Positions 5,254 to 5,526 of a stretch of DNA of 5,526 nt are shown piece by piece. This stretch comes from Flavobacteriales bacterium (lineage in GTDB: Bacteria > Bacteroidota > Bacteroidia > Flavobacteriales_D > Sanyastnellaceae). How positions within the stretch are numbered: the stretch's first letter is position 1; the number at the start of each line of letters is the position of its first letter. The notes under the pieces were generated by a model. The model had not been told where the DNA came from and ran no database searches. It saw only the letters and a program-made list of their open reading frames with translations. Made by a program: the position numbers and the translations under genes. The stretch is from contig JAPKAW010000128.1 of assembly GCA_028825055.1 (NCBI GenBank), positions 1 through 5,526 of the forward strand. The letters are read 5' to 3'.

Positions 5254-5526
5254 ATCATCCTTTGACTTGTCGCCAGAAGAATTCAAATCTAAGCTTGCAG
5301 AAGAGGGAGGAACCATTTTAGACTGCCGAACGCCCATGGAATGTGCAGACGGGACTTGGCCAGGTGCATTGCAAGCAGATTGGAATGGAGGGAAATTTGT
5401 CGATGTCGCCAAAAACCTGGACAAGAGTAAGCCTGTTTATTGCTACTGTCGCTCAGGAGCTCGAAGCGGAGCTGCTTCGAAATACCTCAAAGAGCAAGGG
5501 TTTGAGTCGTCTTTCAATTTGGGAGG
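5243..5526 (+). CDS. Single-domain rhodanese-like protein, 3' end beyond the window
   Basis: A sulfurtransferase-type domain expected to carry a persulfide on its active-site cysteine; the acceptor and physiological role are unknown. The visible 94 full codons start at ATG 5243 (the frame has a stop at 5216-5218) and run off the window without a stop. ILDCRTPMEC (25-34) is the usual LDVRTPxEF motif. GTWPGAL (37-43) replaces the common GHIPGA. The active-site loop CRSGAR has C69 as nucleophile, preceded by YCY, and leads into a helix SGAASKYLKEQGF. The segment ending FNLGG matches the conserved GG that normally closes the domain, so only some 10 residues are probably missing. There is no signal peptide, so it should be cytoplasmic. 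It begins inside the end of the orphan gene (11-nt overlap, different frame), with no Shine-Dalgarno sequence. The family call is firm. Confidence 0.93.
   Translation, partial: MFFKSSFDLSPEEFKSKLAEEGGTILDCRTPMECADGTWPGALQADWNGGKFVDVAKNLDKSKPVYCYCRSGARSGAASKYLKEQGFESSFNLG

Overview
The window looks like a piece of a Bacteroidota chromosome. It opens in the C-terminal half of a DNA polymerase sliding clamp whose end (MPVMLNA) is typical of that phylum, and none of the starts I examined has a clear Shine-Dalgarno sequence. Two intergenic TAnnTTTG boxes match the Bacteroidota -7 promoter consensus. Base composition by hand count of sample lines is about 47-52% GC in two lines of the middle genes and about 35-38% in three lines of the gene at 4561-5253. 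Family or genus cannot be fixed from this sequence.

Layout: (1) 1-608 (+), the 3' part of dnaN. (2) 626-663, a strong bidirectional hairpin terminator shared with the convergent gene on its right. (3) 687-1487 (-), a rhomboid-type intramembrane serine protease with the Ser/His dyad intact. (4) 1488-1644, a divergent intergenic region with one candidate promoter. (5) 1645-2568 (+), a SirB1/Transglut_core2-type transglutaminase-like protein. (6) 2518-4340 (-), a two-gene unit made of a DegT/DnrJ/EryC1/StrS sugar aminotransferase followed, with an ATGA overlap, by a small PglC-type monotopic phosphoglycosyl transferase. The end of this unit overlaps the end of the transglutaminase-like gene by 51 nt on the opposite strand. 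(7) 4341-4560, a divergent intergenic region. (8) 4561 (or 4570)-5253 (+), an AT-rich gene of no recognised family. (9) 5243-5526 (+), the beginning of a small single-domain rhodanese, overlapping the previous gene by 11 nt and running off the window.

How the genes relate: most are independent housekeeping or envelope functions. The only clear pathway unit is the aminotransferase plus phosphoglycosyl transferase, which together would make a nucleotide-linked 4-amino-deoxy sugar and load its phosphosugar on a polyprenyl-phosphate carrier at the inner membrane, starting a surface glycan or protein-linked glycan. No acetyltransferase, dehydratase, flippase or glycosyltransferase lies beside them here. 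Both genes carry an 8-nt homopolymer in the coding sequence, which could allow on/off switching by slippage but may be chance. The least explained item is the AT-rich orphan ORF joined to the rhodanese. I see no CRISPR array, tRNA, rRNA, insertion sequence or phage gene, and no convincing evidence of a wholly new system.
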